From Larus michahellis (lineage: Eukaryota > Chordata > Aves > Charadriiformes > Laridae): a stretch of 64,000 nucleotides of DNA. Position 1 is the stretch's first letter, and every line of letters begins with the position of its first letter. Location of the stretch: positions 43,493,418 to 43,557,417 of the forward strand of contig NC_133901.1 of assembly GCF_964199755.1 (NCBI RefSeq). The letters run 5' to 3'. Both the position numbers and the translations under genes were made by a program. Below are positions 12,201 to 24,300 of this stretch, piece after piece. The notes under the pieces were generated by a model that saw only the letters and a list, made by a program, of their open reading frames with translations, had not been told where the DNA came from and made no database searches.

Positions 12201-14408
12201 GTGCGTCTTTCATTACACAACATATAACAAAATATTTCCAGGAGAAGTATTTGGAGCCATTTGAAATCTGCTGTTCCTATTTCCTCCCTGCCAGCTCACC
12301 TCCCACCCACAGGGTAAAACTGCTGCCAACTCTCCCAAATGTAATCAAGCCTTTAGGAGAGGTATGTTGTGGCCATATTTAGAGTAGAGCTGAGGAGTTA
12401 CTACTGTATCGACTTTTTTCTATCTTTCCCCTGTTTTTGGAAGCTCCAGGCTTCACCCCACTCTGCTTTCTTGAATCATAGAATCAGAATGGTTTGGGTT
12501 GGATCATCTAGTTCAACCCCCCTGCCCTGGGCAGGGACACCTCCCACTAGACCAGGTTGCTCAAAGCCCCATCCAGCCTGGTCTTGAACACTTCCAGGGA
12601 TGGGGCATCCACAGCTTCTCTGGGCAACCTGTGCCAGTGTCTCACCACCCTCACAGTAAAGAATTTCTTGAAGGCCAGCATGAGTGTACAAATAGAGAAT
12701 TTACTAAATTAAAAAAAAATAGCTTTGAGTTTTCATTTTTAGAAGAGCAAATATGTCCAGTTAATAAAGTGAATAAAAGGTTTTCCTCTTCCCCAGCACT
12801 TTTTTGCAAACTGTACTTAGAAGCTGCAGCAAAAAAGGAGGTCTTCATTGCATTTCTCTCAGAGTCTCTGAGAAAGTGAATTAATCTTTGATTATTTAGT
12901 TTGATCTTCTAAGTCAGACAATAAGGTATTATTGCCGATCTGCTGGGCACATTCTGCCTAAAACCCTATAGAAAATACTTGTGTTTAGTAAAACATAAAT
13001 GTGTTAGACCACATTTAGTTTTAAGGGAAGGTTACCAGCACATACTTTGCTTGGGCTTCAGCAATGGCAGGTCCCCACAGGCTACAGCCCCAGGCACAGG
13101 TGGATAGGTGGGAAGGTGGGGGCCGGCAGGGCTGTTGTACCACAACCATCCCTTTTCCAGCAGGACCCCGCTGTCAGGCTCTGCCAACACCTGGCAGTGT
13201 CCCTGTCCTCCTGCGATGTCTCACCCCTCAGTAACGAAGTGCACATTCATGCCAGGACCTGCCCGGCCCTGCAGATGGCTTAATGGCTGTTGGCCAGGTT
13301 TAGCCCTGTTTAGGCAGCAGCTTGCCCCTGGGCCAGTAGCAGAAGCTTTTTCTTCTCTCTCTCTTTCTTCCAAGAAAGTGTTTCTGACACAGGTCTTCCA
13401 GCTTTCATTTGCAGGCAGATACGATGCTGCTTTCCAGCTGAGCTAGCCTTCAAGGAGAGGGCAAGCCTCCTCCTTTCTCCAGTGCTCCACGTTTGCGGGG
13501 TGAGCTGATGAATATTTATATCATTCTGATGGTGCTTACAGCTTCTCCTCTGCTGTTGGGCCCCACGATACCTGCATCCCCAGCTGAGCAGCACTATGTG
13601 GGGATGGGATCCCAGGCCCTGACCGGGTTGTAGCTCAGAAGAGATGCCAGTGACTGACACCAAAATAATCCTAACTACAAGCCTCTCCTTCGCTAGCTGC
13701 CAGGTAGATACAAATTCTTAGTTTTATTGCAGTGTCTCAAACCTTAAGAAAAGCTAAATTAAATGAATACGGTCTCCTACCTTCAGTTTTGCTTCTTAAC
13801 TCTGTGAGAGCTTTTGGATCTCATGCAAGTATATTTCTGTGTATTACTTTTACCCAGCAGCCATTAATTGCGGCGCTACCAATGCAATCTGGATGTATGC
13901 TAAAAGTTAACAGGCTGTTTTGGACCTATCATCTTTGATTATATGACGGCCATCACAGCCTACAAAACGAGCAGCCCAATTTTATTGAGAGATCATAAGT
14001 CATTTCAACGTCCTTCCTCTGACGAAGATAAAATTGCCTTTAAAAGTCAACAACAAAGTCTTACATCCCAAATTCTTGATAAGAAAGCTAAGTAGCAAGT
14101 ACTTCCCTGCCATAGGGCAGCTACATATACGGAACAGATCTTCACTGCAAGTGGCTTGCAGCTCACCCTGACTTACTCACCAGAAGTACTGGTGATGTAG
14201 CCACAGTAACCACCATACGTCTGGGTCAGCGTACCACAAATGCCGTTTGCTTCAGTTTTCCTTCCCCCTCCCACCAGGAATAATAGGGGCAAAAATGTTA
14301 TTGCTGCTGAGGTTCCGCACTGAGCTTACCTTCTACCAGCAGGGCAGTGCCGATGGCAAACACCTCTAATTCAGTGAAGCCTTCAGGGAGCGGGTATGCA
14401 GTGACCAT
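9165..14408 (-). CDS. RGR: RGR, RPE-retinal G protein-coupled receptor opsin (5' three coding exons only)
   Basis: RGR is a seven-helix opsin of retinal pigment epithelium and Mueller glia that binds all-trans-retinal and photoisomerises it to 11-cis. Three coding exons join in frame: 14330-14408, 10979-11135 and 9165-9286, with intron phases 1 and 2 and a donor after 9165. They give about 119 residues out of a family length near 290-295. The product starts MVTAYPLPEGFTELEVFAIG, like known RGR N-termini. It covers helices 1 to 3, including the RTPSNLLVLSIALADCG segment of helix 2, the YWPYGSDGC motif with the helix-3 disulfide cysteine at residue 88, and AWDRYHHYC, where DRY stands for the opsin E/DRY motif. 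The lysine that holds retinal (helix 7) lies in exons I could not find. The gene is divergent from LRIT1, as in mammals. Identity is near certain; completeness is not. Confidence 0.95.
9287..10978 (-). other. RGR: RGR intron 2
   Basis: This 1692-base phase-2 intron lies between the AG|GTATAT donor and the GACAG acceptor. It is AT-rich unique sequence. I see nothing else in it. Confidence 0.85.
10979..11135 (-). CDS. RGR: RGR coding exon 2 (helices 1-2)
   Basis: The exon is preceded on the minus strand by the acceptor ATTCTGTATTTCAG and followed by a GTATATC donor. It has 157 bases (2 + 51 codons + 2), encoding residues 28-78 with split codons at each end. It contains LLGFCLNGLTIISF of helix 1 and the conserved RTPSNLLVLSIALADCGI stretch of helix 2. 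The end AG joins the A that opens exon 3 to make arginine 79, matching the LLRRWPYG junction of human RGR. Confidence 0.95.
11136..14329 (-). other. RGR: RGR intron 1
   Basis: This phase-1 intron of about 3.2 kb carries the CR1 fragment at 12472-12671. The small ORFs around 13.05-13.66 kb, on both strands, have no family features and are judged to be chance. Confidence 0.8.
12472..12671 (-). mobile_element. Short CR1 LINE 3' fragment
   Basis: The plus strand shows the complement of the CR1 tail (GAATCATAGAATCAGAATGG), then the typical TAGTTCAACCCCCCTGCCC, AGGTTGCTCAAAGCCCCATC and CACCCTCACAGTAAAGAATT segments. About 200 bases of the CR1 3' end are present, severely 5'-truncated and coding for no useful protein. 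It lies in RGR intron 1 in the same orientation as the gene. Confidence 0.93.
14330..14408 (-). CDS. RGR: RGR coding exon 1 (start codon exon)
   Basis: The ATG is at 14408-14406 on the minus strand. The 79-base exon encodes 26 residues plus one base of an alanine codon and ends in GAAG followed by a GTAAGC donor (plus-strand gcttac at 14324-14329). The split codon G|CC is completed by exon 2. The residues match the RGR extracellular N-terminus and the start of helix 1. A plus-strand ORF over the same place is antisense and not a gene. Confidence 0.93.
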
Positions 14409-14523
14409 ACTTGCGATAAAAATGCCAACAGATTTAACCTCTGCCCTCTGTTATAGCTGTAGGGCTGCCTTTTCTCTGGATCCCCCTTCTCCCACTAGCT
14501 CAAGGCTTCTTAAAGGAGCAGCT

Positions 14524-14555
14524 CACGTGCAGACACATGCTCATTATTATATAAA
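14524..14555 (-). promoter_or_regulatory. RGR: Candidate RGR core promoter: TATA-like element with CACGTG E-box
   Basis: About 140 bases upstream of the RGR ATG the minus strand reads CTTTTATATAAT (plus 14547-14558), a TATA-like element. A palindromic CACGTG E-box lies at 14524-14529, close to where transcription would begin if the TATA is used. MITF-family factors bind such E-boxes in pigment-epithelium genes. That they act here is inference, and no transcript start is visible in DNA. Confidence 0.4.
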
Positions 14556-17500
14556 AGCTTTGGGGTTTTTACTCCCGTTGCTACAATCCCTGCAAGAATG
14601 TTATTAATGATGGGACTAGCATCAACCCGCACTCCCCCTTTTCCTGCAAATCGTATTTCAGACACCAGCAAAATGAAAGCATTCACTGCAATTACAACAA
14701 GTTCTTTGTAGAGACAAGATTAAGAACCCTGTCCAGTTAATTCTGCAACACTGGAAAAGAATTAAAGGTTGTGGAACGAAGGAAACACGTAATATATAAT
14801 TGGGGAGTGACCTGAAAAACAAAGGGGCACTCATTGAGTTGGTAATTAGGGGAAAAGTATGAACCAATAATTTCTGCAGCATACTCTCACCACTTTCTTA
14901 GTGACTGGCCAGTGTATTTTTCTGGCAAAGACTATTCTGTATATTAATATATTTCCTCTTCATAACTGAGGCTTAAATTAAGGTGCACACTGGCACAGCC
15001 TGATTAAAGGCAAACACTTACAAATTACTGATTTTGGGCCCTGGAAGTACCAGGATGTATGCAAGCTGCCTAGTGGTGAGCGCTCACAGGAATTACCTTA
15101 CTGTCCTTTTGGAGACGTTTGAGGACTGGGGTCTTGCTGTAGTGTGGCTCTGGAGTGTGTGCAACATGTAGCTTGTCCAGCCTCCAGATCCTTAACTGCC
15201 GGCTGACTTCCCACCACATGATGGATTCGAGATGTGCATGAGCCCTTGTTGTTTCCCAGCAGGGTCAACCATTTTCATTACTTGTACTACTAATTAACTA
15301 ACTCTTTGGGAATTTGAATGCCTGGATCCTGCAGAATGGATTAAAAGTAAGCAACTTGGCCATACTACTTAGTTTTTAACCTACATTTAGAGTAGCAGTA
15401 GTTATGATAACTACTAGATAGGCTTGTTTTCTTTTAATGGTGCTTTATTCTGCCTTTTTTAGTGCATTTGTTTCCTTTTTTTTCACTTCTCATTCCATAC
15501 TACTTTTCCACAGACCTATTCATTGCCTTAACAACAAGGTGCCACTAGCGTGACAGTTGCTACTTTGACACATGATTTTCTTCACCCTCTAATCCTACTG
15601 CAAAATGGGAGCAAAAAGGGAGCTGAAGCACAAGGGATATTGTCTTCCCCCAGCTCAGGCCCCACACTGTGCTGACCTGGCTCCTGCTTGTTTGATTCAC
15701 TCCTGCAGAGTGAACTTGCTCCAGACGCAGCCAGATCTTGTTCATGGTTCTCCTGACTACACAGTGCAGGTGCGTTTACAGTCAGGGGTCTTGATGGAAG
15801 ACAGTGGTGGATTTTTTGCAGTTTTCCTGGAATCCGTGCTTACAAGCTGTGATGCCCAGGAGAACTGATCGGAGCTTCAAGGCTGTCATGAAACCATCTT
15901 GCTGTGTTTTGTGATTTCTGGCATTCAGTTTACAGCTGTTTTTGATGTAGGTAATTGCCTTGATGGATATGCTCTTGGATTTTGAAGTAGGATTCAGGAA
16001 GGCATGATATTTGTTAGGCTATATAGATGTTTGGTTTAAGCAGAGCAAAATTACATTGCACCTCATAAATCCATCGTTATGTTCGCCTTTCACTCACCTA
16101 CATGTCTTGATGACAAAGAAGATGACAGCCCTGCCTCTTAGCAGGGTAAATGACTGATCTAAGCCTGTGTTTTAATAGTGATCCATTGTGTGTTCTTGCA
16201 AAAAATTAGTGCTAGATCTTGTAAATGTGCTGTATTTCTTTTTAGTGTGATTGTTTTGAAAATAGATGGCTCGTTGTAATGCTTGTCAACATAAAGCTGC
16301 ACAGCCTTTCTAGACTACGGATAAAAGACATGGATATTGTCTGAACTGCCCTCATGAGGCACTTTTGGTTGCCTGCCACTGTACTTCTCTCTCACTCCCA
16401 AGCAAACCTCCCAAATGTGTTACACAGCTGGTATTTTTTGTGGTGTGCATTAAAGTCTGTGGTGCAGACTTTGCTCATTCCAGAACTATTTTTTCCATGA
16501 AAGTTTACCCCAGCCCCTTTGGATTTAGAAGATCTTTATTAGAATGAATATTGTGAACTTGTTGGTTGCTTTTATTCAAGTGTCTTAAAAAATTCCCATG
16601 TCTAAACCTTATTTACTTTGTCAGTGCTAAGTCTAACAACACAAGTCAGTCACTTTTTAGGGTGGTTTATCGTCTGACTCGAGTGTAATTGGTATCAATA
16701 GAAACTTTATGTACTAGGCTCTTAATATCTATTTTTGATGCTGTGTTAAACTGACTTTCTAATAGTCCATTGGGATAGTATGGGATGATGTGTGTCCAAT
16801 ATGGCTGCTAAATTTAGTTATAAAGGGTTTTCTTCAAGCCAAGAGGAGGTGTAAATGGGGAATAAATTATTGAGTTTGATAGAAACTACTAATGATAGTT
16901 CTTTTCCCAGTTGGTAAAACAAAGCTGCATTCATTTCCTTTCCCTCCTTTTTATGTAAGACGCAACCTCATATTCCTGTGAAGTCAGTGAAAACATGCAA
17001 AGGATAACAAGTTTGCCAAAGATACTTATTAACTCCTGAAATTATGAAGTTTTTAGTGATCCCTTTCTACTTGATGCCCTCTTTTGATAGCTACTTGCTA
17101 TTTCCAAATTCAGGGGAAAAGGTCTTTCAGTCAACCTGACATTATCTTGCAACTTCATATTTTGAATTCCCACTGATCTCCTCTCTGCATCAATAAAACA
17201 TCCATATCATTTTACCCTCTCACTTAAGAATATTTCACTGGTTACTAATTTGTTTGCAAGGAACACACAGAAAAAAGATCTGATATGTTGTTGCCGGCTG
17301 TCCCCATGGATGTCATAAGACTGTATGGATTTGGTGGGAGCATATTAATCTTTGTAAAATGTGCATTGTACATTTGTACAAGCACAACAAAAAAAAGGTG
17401 CAGTGCAAAGATAACAGAGCACTCATGCACTCTAAATTTTCTCCAAGCAATCAATGCAGATTACTGACATACTTTTTTATACTCACAGCAAGAACTTTGC

Positions 17501-18306
17501 TAAATTGACATATTATTATTCCTCTGCCTTCCTAATCCTTTCTTCTGATTCAGGTTTAGTCAAATTATCTTTGACTTTTTATTCAAAAACACCCTTAAAT
17601 GACAAACTGCAGCATTTCAGCAGAAGCGAGCTGGGAATACAGCCACACAGGACTTTGGTTTGTTATCGCAGAGATGAGTAGTAATCTTGGTCCCCATGGG
17701 AAATGCTTCTTATCAAGGAAAGGAAATCAGAAAGTGTATTGTCTGGAGACCTTCTGGTTGCAGTTGTGTAAATTTGTTTTGTTTTGGAAGCAGTGACTGG
17801 GAATATGCCCCAAACTGTAAACAGGTGCCTGGCATTGGCCACAGGAGGGACGATGCAGGGGACAAGCCTGCAGAGCAGCATGTGGACAGACGTCAGCCCT
17901 TTGAACAAGCTGCAGCCCCATAGTAACTGTTCTCCTCAATAGCCTGGCAGTTTCACACACTCCTCAATCAGATGTTCTCTGCAGCTTCCCCCAGACCTAT
18001 TTGGAGGTAGAAGTAGTCGTGAAGCCCCAGGGATGGCCAAGGAGGCTTCGGGGAGGCAGGAGCCAGTGGTCATGCTTTTAGGGGGTGAGCATGGCAGCCC
18101 TGGGGCCAGTGGGGAGGATGTGAGGGTCTCCAGGGCAGGGTTTGTGATCTCCTTGGCCAGGATGGGGACCGGGGGTGGGAGGTGCTGCCTGTGCAGAGGA
18201 AGGGAGAGGAAGGGGCTTGCTTGCAAGTGCAGAGAGCCAAGATCAGGGATATATCCAGGGAAGGCTCCTTGACCATGCTCAGCCAAAGTGAAGGAGCTGC
18301 AAATTC

Positions 18307-18352
18307 AGTAAGAAGAAGTAAGGGGGAGTAAGGGAAGTAAGGGAAGTAAGAA
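18307..18352 (+). repeat. Short tandem repeat, unit about GGGAAGTAA
   Basis: AGTAAGGG-type units repeat four to five times with small variations. This is a minisatellite-like tract in the RGR-LRIT1 intergenic DNA. Confidence 0.75.
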
Positions 18353-21300
18353 AGCAGGAGGGCATCTTCAGAGTCAGAGCCAGAGTGATGCCATGCGAAA
18401 ATCCCTTCAAACAAGGATGCAGCTCCCTCCTCTCCTCCCGAAATGTCATACGTTGACCCTGTTGCTTGTCTACACAAGGATGGAGCACCACCTGGGTGCA
18501 GACAGTCATTCACACCCGTCCTGTGGCCTGGTCTCCACACCGCATGGCTGCTGGGGCTGGCTTCCCTGAACACCACTGCACTTCAGGCACCTAGAGAGAT
18601 GAAACTTGCTGTTGAGTGGAGAAGCATTGCCTTTTCTTCCTATGCTTGAGTTGCCCCTCTAGAGACAGGTAGCTTAATTGATAGTAAATTGAATACATAG
18701 TTGATAAATATATGTATATCCACTCAGGCTAGAAAATTAATAAAGTTACTAGAACATTAATTGCTTCCTAGACTTCTTAGGCTTTGCTGGATATACCAAT
18801 CATGATCGTGATCAAATATATATAGTTGTTGCCTTGATCTGTTACCTGTCTCTCAAAATGGATTTTAGACACCTTTAAATAATACGTTTTGCTTTCGGTT
18901 AGCCTACTGATTTTAGGGTCATATACCTATTCACAATATAATGAAATATGCTATCTCTGCTGAACGGTGGCATATTTCTTTAAAGGAGGAGGCAGTCCTA
19001 CAGAATATAGGATATACCTGACACTGTTTCTTTAGTTTGTCCTGTGGGATTCAAGCCTTCCCACAGCATGCAGAACAATAACTCTTTCAGGAATTACAGT
19101 TCAAAGATCAGTACCCAGTTCTCAAAGCAAACTCTGGTTTCAAGAGGGGCTTTAATTCTATTAAGAGAGGATTTGCACACCAGCTCTCCTTCTGTTTACT
19201 ATTGCTCTTGTAGAGAAGCAATAGGACTCTCTCTGAACCATTCCTCAATGTATCTGTGCTACTGACCACGTATGTAAAGGAACTTCTAGGCCATGTATGA
19301 CCAAAGCACCTAATTTTCCCTGTCACTGTGATATCGTATATTTTGCTCCTCTTAGTAGTCCTCTACCAGTGTCTCTGTAGGGTTTCCCCCCAACTTTCTG
19401 CTGATTCTTCCCTCACAAACGTTACTTAAGGCTGAATTCTGCAGAGCTTTCCTTGACTTCAGTGTAAGATCTGTGTTTACACTGAGAGTGATTCATCACA
19501 TGTAAATTTTTCCATATAGAAACCAAATGTGCTATTTATTTCATCTAAGCTAGACTTTCTCTACTGTTACTGGAGGGAATGGGCAGCTCCTAAGCATCGC
19601 CCATCTTAGGATAGGACAAATTGTGCTCTGGAGACACCTCTTCCTCTTCACTGACTGTTGGGAGAGCCCAGGGGTTACTATGCATTGATGCCTACCTTTC
19701 AGGTGGCTATATTAAGGAGCAGTCCAATCATTTGTACCAGAACATAACAGATTTGGGGCTTTCCACTTTGTCCTGGTTCTTCTGAAGCTTGAGGTTAACT
19801 ACAATCAATGCCCGGTCCTCACTTCTTTAGGCTTCTTTCTTCTCCTGAAGGCTCCTGTGGAAACCCAACCAAATATACACTGTTTACAACAGATGTGTCA
19901 AGGCCTCTTGTGTTATCCAAGTGCACTTTTTAGTGCACATTAGGGTCAATCAACAGAACTATTGATAAACCATACCTGTGAATTAACCAGTGCTTTCCCC
20001 TACATTTCCATAAAGCAACTGTTACTGGTTTTTTAAAGATTGCCTAATTGATTTAGCTTCTGTTATCCAATCCTTTGAGCTCAGTGTAATAAGCAATTTC
20101 TTCAAGCTGAGTTGCCTTTTATAATAGAGTGGAACGACACTTGTAAAAACTACATTATGTTATCTCACAAGACTGAATTAATCATGATGAAGGCAGAGCC
20201 TTCGGTTGTGCTTTTGTTGTCATCTCTAATGTGAGAATGTTGCTGAAATATTGTTTGTTTTGTAGCTAGCTAATGAAGGAGAGGAGTTTTCGTAATGTGC
20301 CATTTCAGAATGATAGTTCCAGGCTTTCTTATTCAGCTTTCCATTACTTTAGTCCTGGTAATTTTTTTCTTTTTACAGAAAAAAATCCAATCAGTTTCTG
20401 TATAGAATATTTGGTAGGCAGAATCTCACCATGAAGTGGAAATCTTGATTAGGAAATTGCTTTTCAGACAAACAAAATATATGAACCGTATGTTACATAG
20501 GTGTTTTACAAGTAATCTACGAAGTTGGAATAAGAGAGAATGCCCAGGAAACAAATGGTTTTGCTTACGCTCCTCCAGCAAAATGAAGTAACCTGCCAAA
20601 CACTTTACATGAGACATTGAAGCAAATATAAATGGTAATTTTAAAACTTTAATGGACACATTTACTCAATAAGGTAGAAATGCCTAGAGTTGTTGAGGGT
20701 AAAATACAGGCACTGATGAGTGAATTGTCAAGAAGACAAAAGAACCTTGGTATTTTTTCCCAATATATTGGTAAAAAAGCTTAATGTCCATCATGATAGA
20801 TGATTAAACTCTCCCCAGATGAGAAGACCTTCCAAGGACCTTGCACAGCCCTTCACTTCTGTGGGAATTCCTTGGGGAATGCCCTCACCAAAGCTTCATC
20901 TCGTTATATGTTTCTTGCAGGCTGCAGCACAAGTGCTACCTCCTGCTATTAACCTTGGAGCATCAGCCTTCCCCATGTTTCCTCTGGTCTGAGTGGGACT
21001 GTAGGACTGCTTTTGCCCTAACAAAGATCCTCTGAAATAAACTGAGTTTCTCTGAAGACTGATCTGGATGGGTTTAATATTACTGTGTCTGCAGGCAGAT
21101 GGGACAGGGAAGTCAGTGCTTAGAGGAAGCTCCTGATCATCATGAGTTTCCCTCATCTTCCCAGGTTTCTTTCTCACTCTTATCTTGGTAAAGATAGGTC
21201 ATCAAAATTAGGCCAGTTATATATCTTCAAGGGTTGAACAAATGACGGATGGCCATGAAGCAAATCAGAGGACCAAAGTGTGGCACTTTTCCTTTTTGCC

Positions 21301-24300
21301 TTTCTGTGGGTCAGTAGGACAGTTGTGGGAGTGAGAGGCTACGTGAGGCGTGCCCTGATTTTCTGCTGTTACCTCCCTGGACTCCCCCCTCTTATTTCAC
21401 AAATAATCATATTTGAAAAAAAATAATTATATAATGAAGCATTTAGTCCAAGAACGATCAGAATAAAAATAATTACACAGGCAATGTAATTCTCCTATTA
21501 TAATCCCACCACATGCATATATATACATACATTGCATCACTGAAGATAATAGATTGAGAAGAGCTCATTACTGTGAGAAAAGTAATGTTAAGAAAATAAA
21601 ATACACCAGGGCAAAATCTTTCCTTTTCCCTTTCTTCCTACCTTTTCTCTCTTCTCCTGTCGTCTTCTTTTTTTCTGTTTTTCTTGGTCCCTGGGTATAA
21701 GACTTGACTTGCACATTCCGAGAGGTTTACTAGGACTGCCAGAAGGGCATGTACTTGGCCTGCAAAGTCTTGAGGCTGCAGGCAGGTACATCAGAATAGG
21801 AAGGCCAGTGATTATCAGAGTGGAAAGAGGGCAGAGGGTTGCTGTGTCAAACATTATGCTCCATCTGCATTCAGGAGCCACACAAACAGTGCCGGAAGTT
21901 TAAATCTTCTTGCATGCCTGAGGAAGCAAAATAAAACAGGCACTGTTTCCTAAGCAGAGGTGACTCTGTGGGGCTTAGACTAATACTATTAAGGTCCAAA
22001 TCAGAAAAGGTTGTTGCAGTCAGCAATATTACTGCATGACCCCCTCTGTCATGCAGCTAAGGATGCTAAGCCCAAAGTTAGCAGATTTTGTTAAACTGTG
22101 GGAACCTTACTGGATTTTAGGGAATGAAGGTACAACAGAGAAGAGGGGCCAGGAATAGAAACCTACAAAAGTTTTACCCATTCAAAATACATATGTCAGA
22201 TACGATTATGGTATGTCCAGTCATCAAAATGGACTCCAGTTGACTGGTATGTGGCTGTGGCATCTCAGAGAAGAGTAGTATTTTTTTCTGCGAGAATGAT
22301 GCTGCTGGACATTACATTTATACTGTTCTAGGTGTATGTTTTGGTAACTGTATGAATGTGTGCATGTATATACAGACAGTACATACTCTCCATACTTCTC
22401 CAGTCTTACTCACTGTGTATTTGATTTCCCTCTTTAGATGACTTATAAAAATTCCCCTTTAATAACTATTCTGATCAGAAATCAGTCAAGAGCTTATGGC
22501 TAGCAGAGCATATATATTATTTTTTCTATTCATGATAACTTAAGCTTTAAATCAAGATGCTTATATATATAGATATTTATATGTACAAGTCAATGATACA
22601 CTGGATTTGTTTATGTGTTTCTTTCTGTAATCTTTGTGTCATGTGTTCTTTGGCTGTGCTCTCTTAGAGATACAGGTGTTGGTCTTTGGTAAAAAATTTT
22701 AGAGTGCCTACGCCTTGCTAGGGGTTCTGAGCATCGTTTCACTATGGATGTGAAATAGTAAGCACTTTGTAAGCCATACATTCCAGCAGTGAGAATTTGC
22801 TGCAATGCTTCTCTTTTCCTTCTTTTCTCCCCTTTAAAGGTCTTTATGCGTGTCTAACAAAACCAGTCAGAAAGATCAGCATCCTTAAAAAGATTCACTC
22901 TGTGCAACTCAGTTGTGGTTTTCCCATTCATGTTATTTTTTTTTTTGGCATTACCTTGGTGGATGGTTTTATGGTAGGTAAAGCATTTACTGACATGGAA
23001 TTATACATATTTTCTGTGCATTTATTGTGGGTGGAAGCATCTTCCAGCTTCCATCTAGTGGGCAAGAAAAGTTCACTCTTTCATTAGTGCTCAAGACTAA
23101 TAGCCTCAAAGACAGCTTTGCAGAGGGCTTTTAGGAAAGAGATAGTTCATCTGCTGTTTTCCCTCTGCAGAGGAGTTTACAGAGAGTTTGTCCCAGAGAA
23201 TTTTCCTCTGGGGTCCTGTATGTCTGACCCCAGTGGCATTTGCATGTCCCTCTGGGCCTTTGGAGAAGAAGAGTGGAAGAGCCATGGCTGTGGTGGCTGG
23301 CTCACTCCTCTCTTAAGGTGAGGCAAGGGTTAGTGTCACCTCCTCCACCCTGGGGCCAAACTCACCTTCGTGGTTAGTGAGGGGATCATTCTCCTGTTGG
23401 ACCTGGAGGTCCTGGGTACAATAGTGTCATGGACACCCAGCACTTTAAATTTGTGTCAGTCATGATGAGACCTGCCTAGGTGCACGAGTCCAGAGGGAGG
23501 AGGGAGAGATGAGGTGGATTGGTGTATGCTTCCATCTTCAGCTAGACTTTGCCTCACAAAGATTGCTGGTTGCAACGTGGCCTTGTGAAGCAGCTTCTGC
23601 TGTGCAGACGGAAATGGGTCAAATGCTGCATTCTTAAAAGAGGTATATGCATTTATCTCCTCCTTGGGTTAGAGGTCTGTACTCGCTTCTGCTGCACCGT
23701 ACTGGCCATAACAACCAGGGTAAATGGATGCACAAAAGAAATACCACTGGTAGACTTTTAATGCTTCATGCCAAAAACTATTTGCTGTTTGGGTTTCTTT
23801 CATTTCTTCAGCACGCCTAGAGGTCTATTAATGACTTCAGTCCTGTAAGTCTGGAGGAGCGGCCTTCATCAGCATTAAGTGCAAGATCCAATTTAGAATG
23901 ACGTAATGCATTAACGTGCTCTCAACTTGCATCAGTGGGAAGGATTTTCCACTTTACAAGATGTGCCCTGCCAGAAGCTTCTTGGAGATGCATTTACCTA
24001 ATGAAATTGATTTAGTGTCTTTTAGCAGGCCTGTGTTGCCTGCTAATAAAACCTTTCAGACAAAATCATGATAATAAGGTATTTTATGGCCTTCATTTAT
24101 GATAAAATATGCTGGGTTATTTGCTTTATGCCATATTTCTCTAAGTATATGGGGAAAATAAATAAAAATGAATTCTGTCCAATGGCCATATTAAAAATGA
24201 GTGACTTAGTGGAGCATACTGAATTTGTCACTCACTTTTGAGCTCGTGAGTAGAATTTGCTGATAAAACATTTCTGGGTTCAAAAAGTCTATATGGGGAA

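Noticed and set aside
14347-14607. Plus-strand ORF of 86 codons over the RGR start
   Set aside because: Antisense to RGR exon 1; no family features of its own.
18033-18576. Overlapping ORFs on both strands up to 168 codons
   Set aside because: Low-complexity, moderately GC-rich intergenic sequence without recognisable domains or splice signals.
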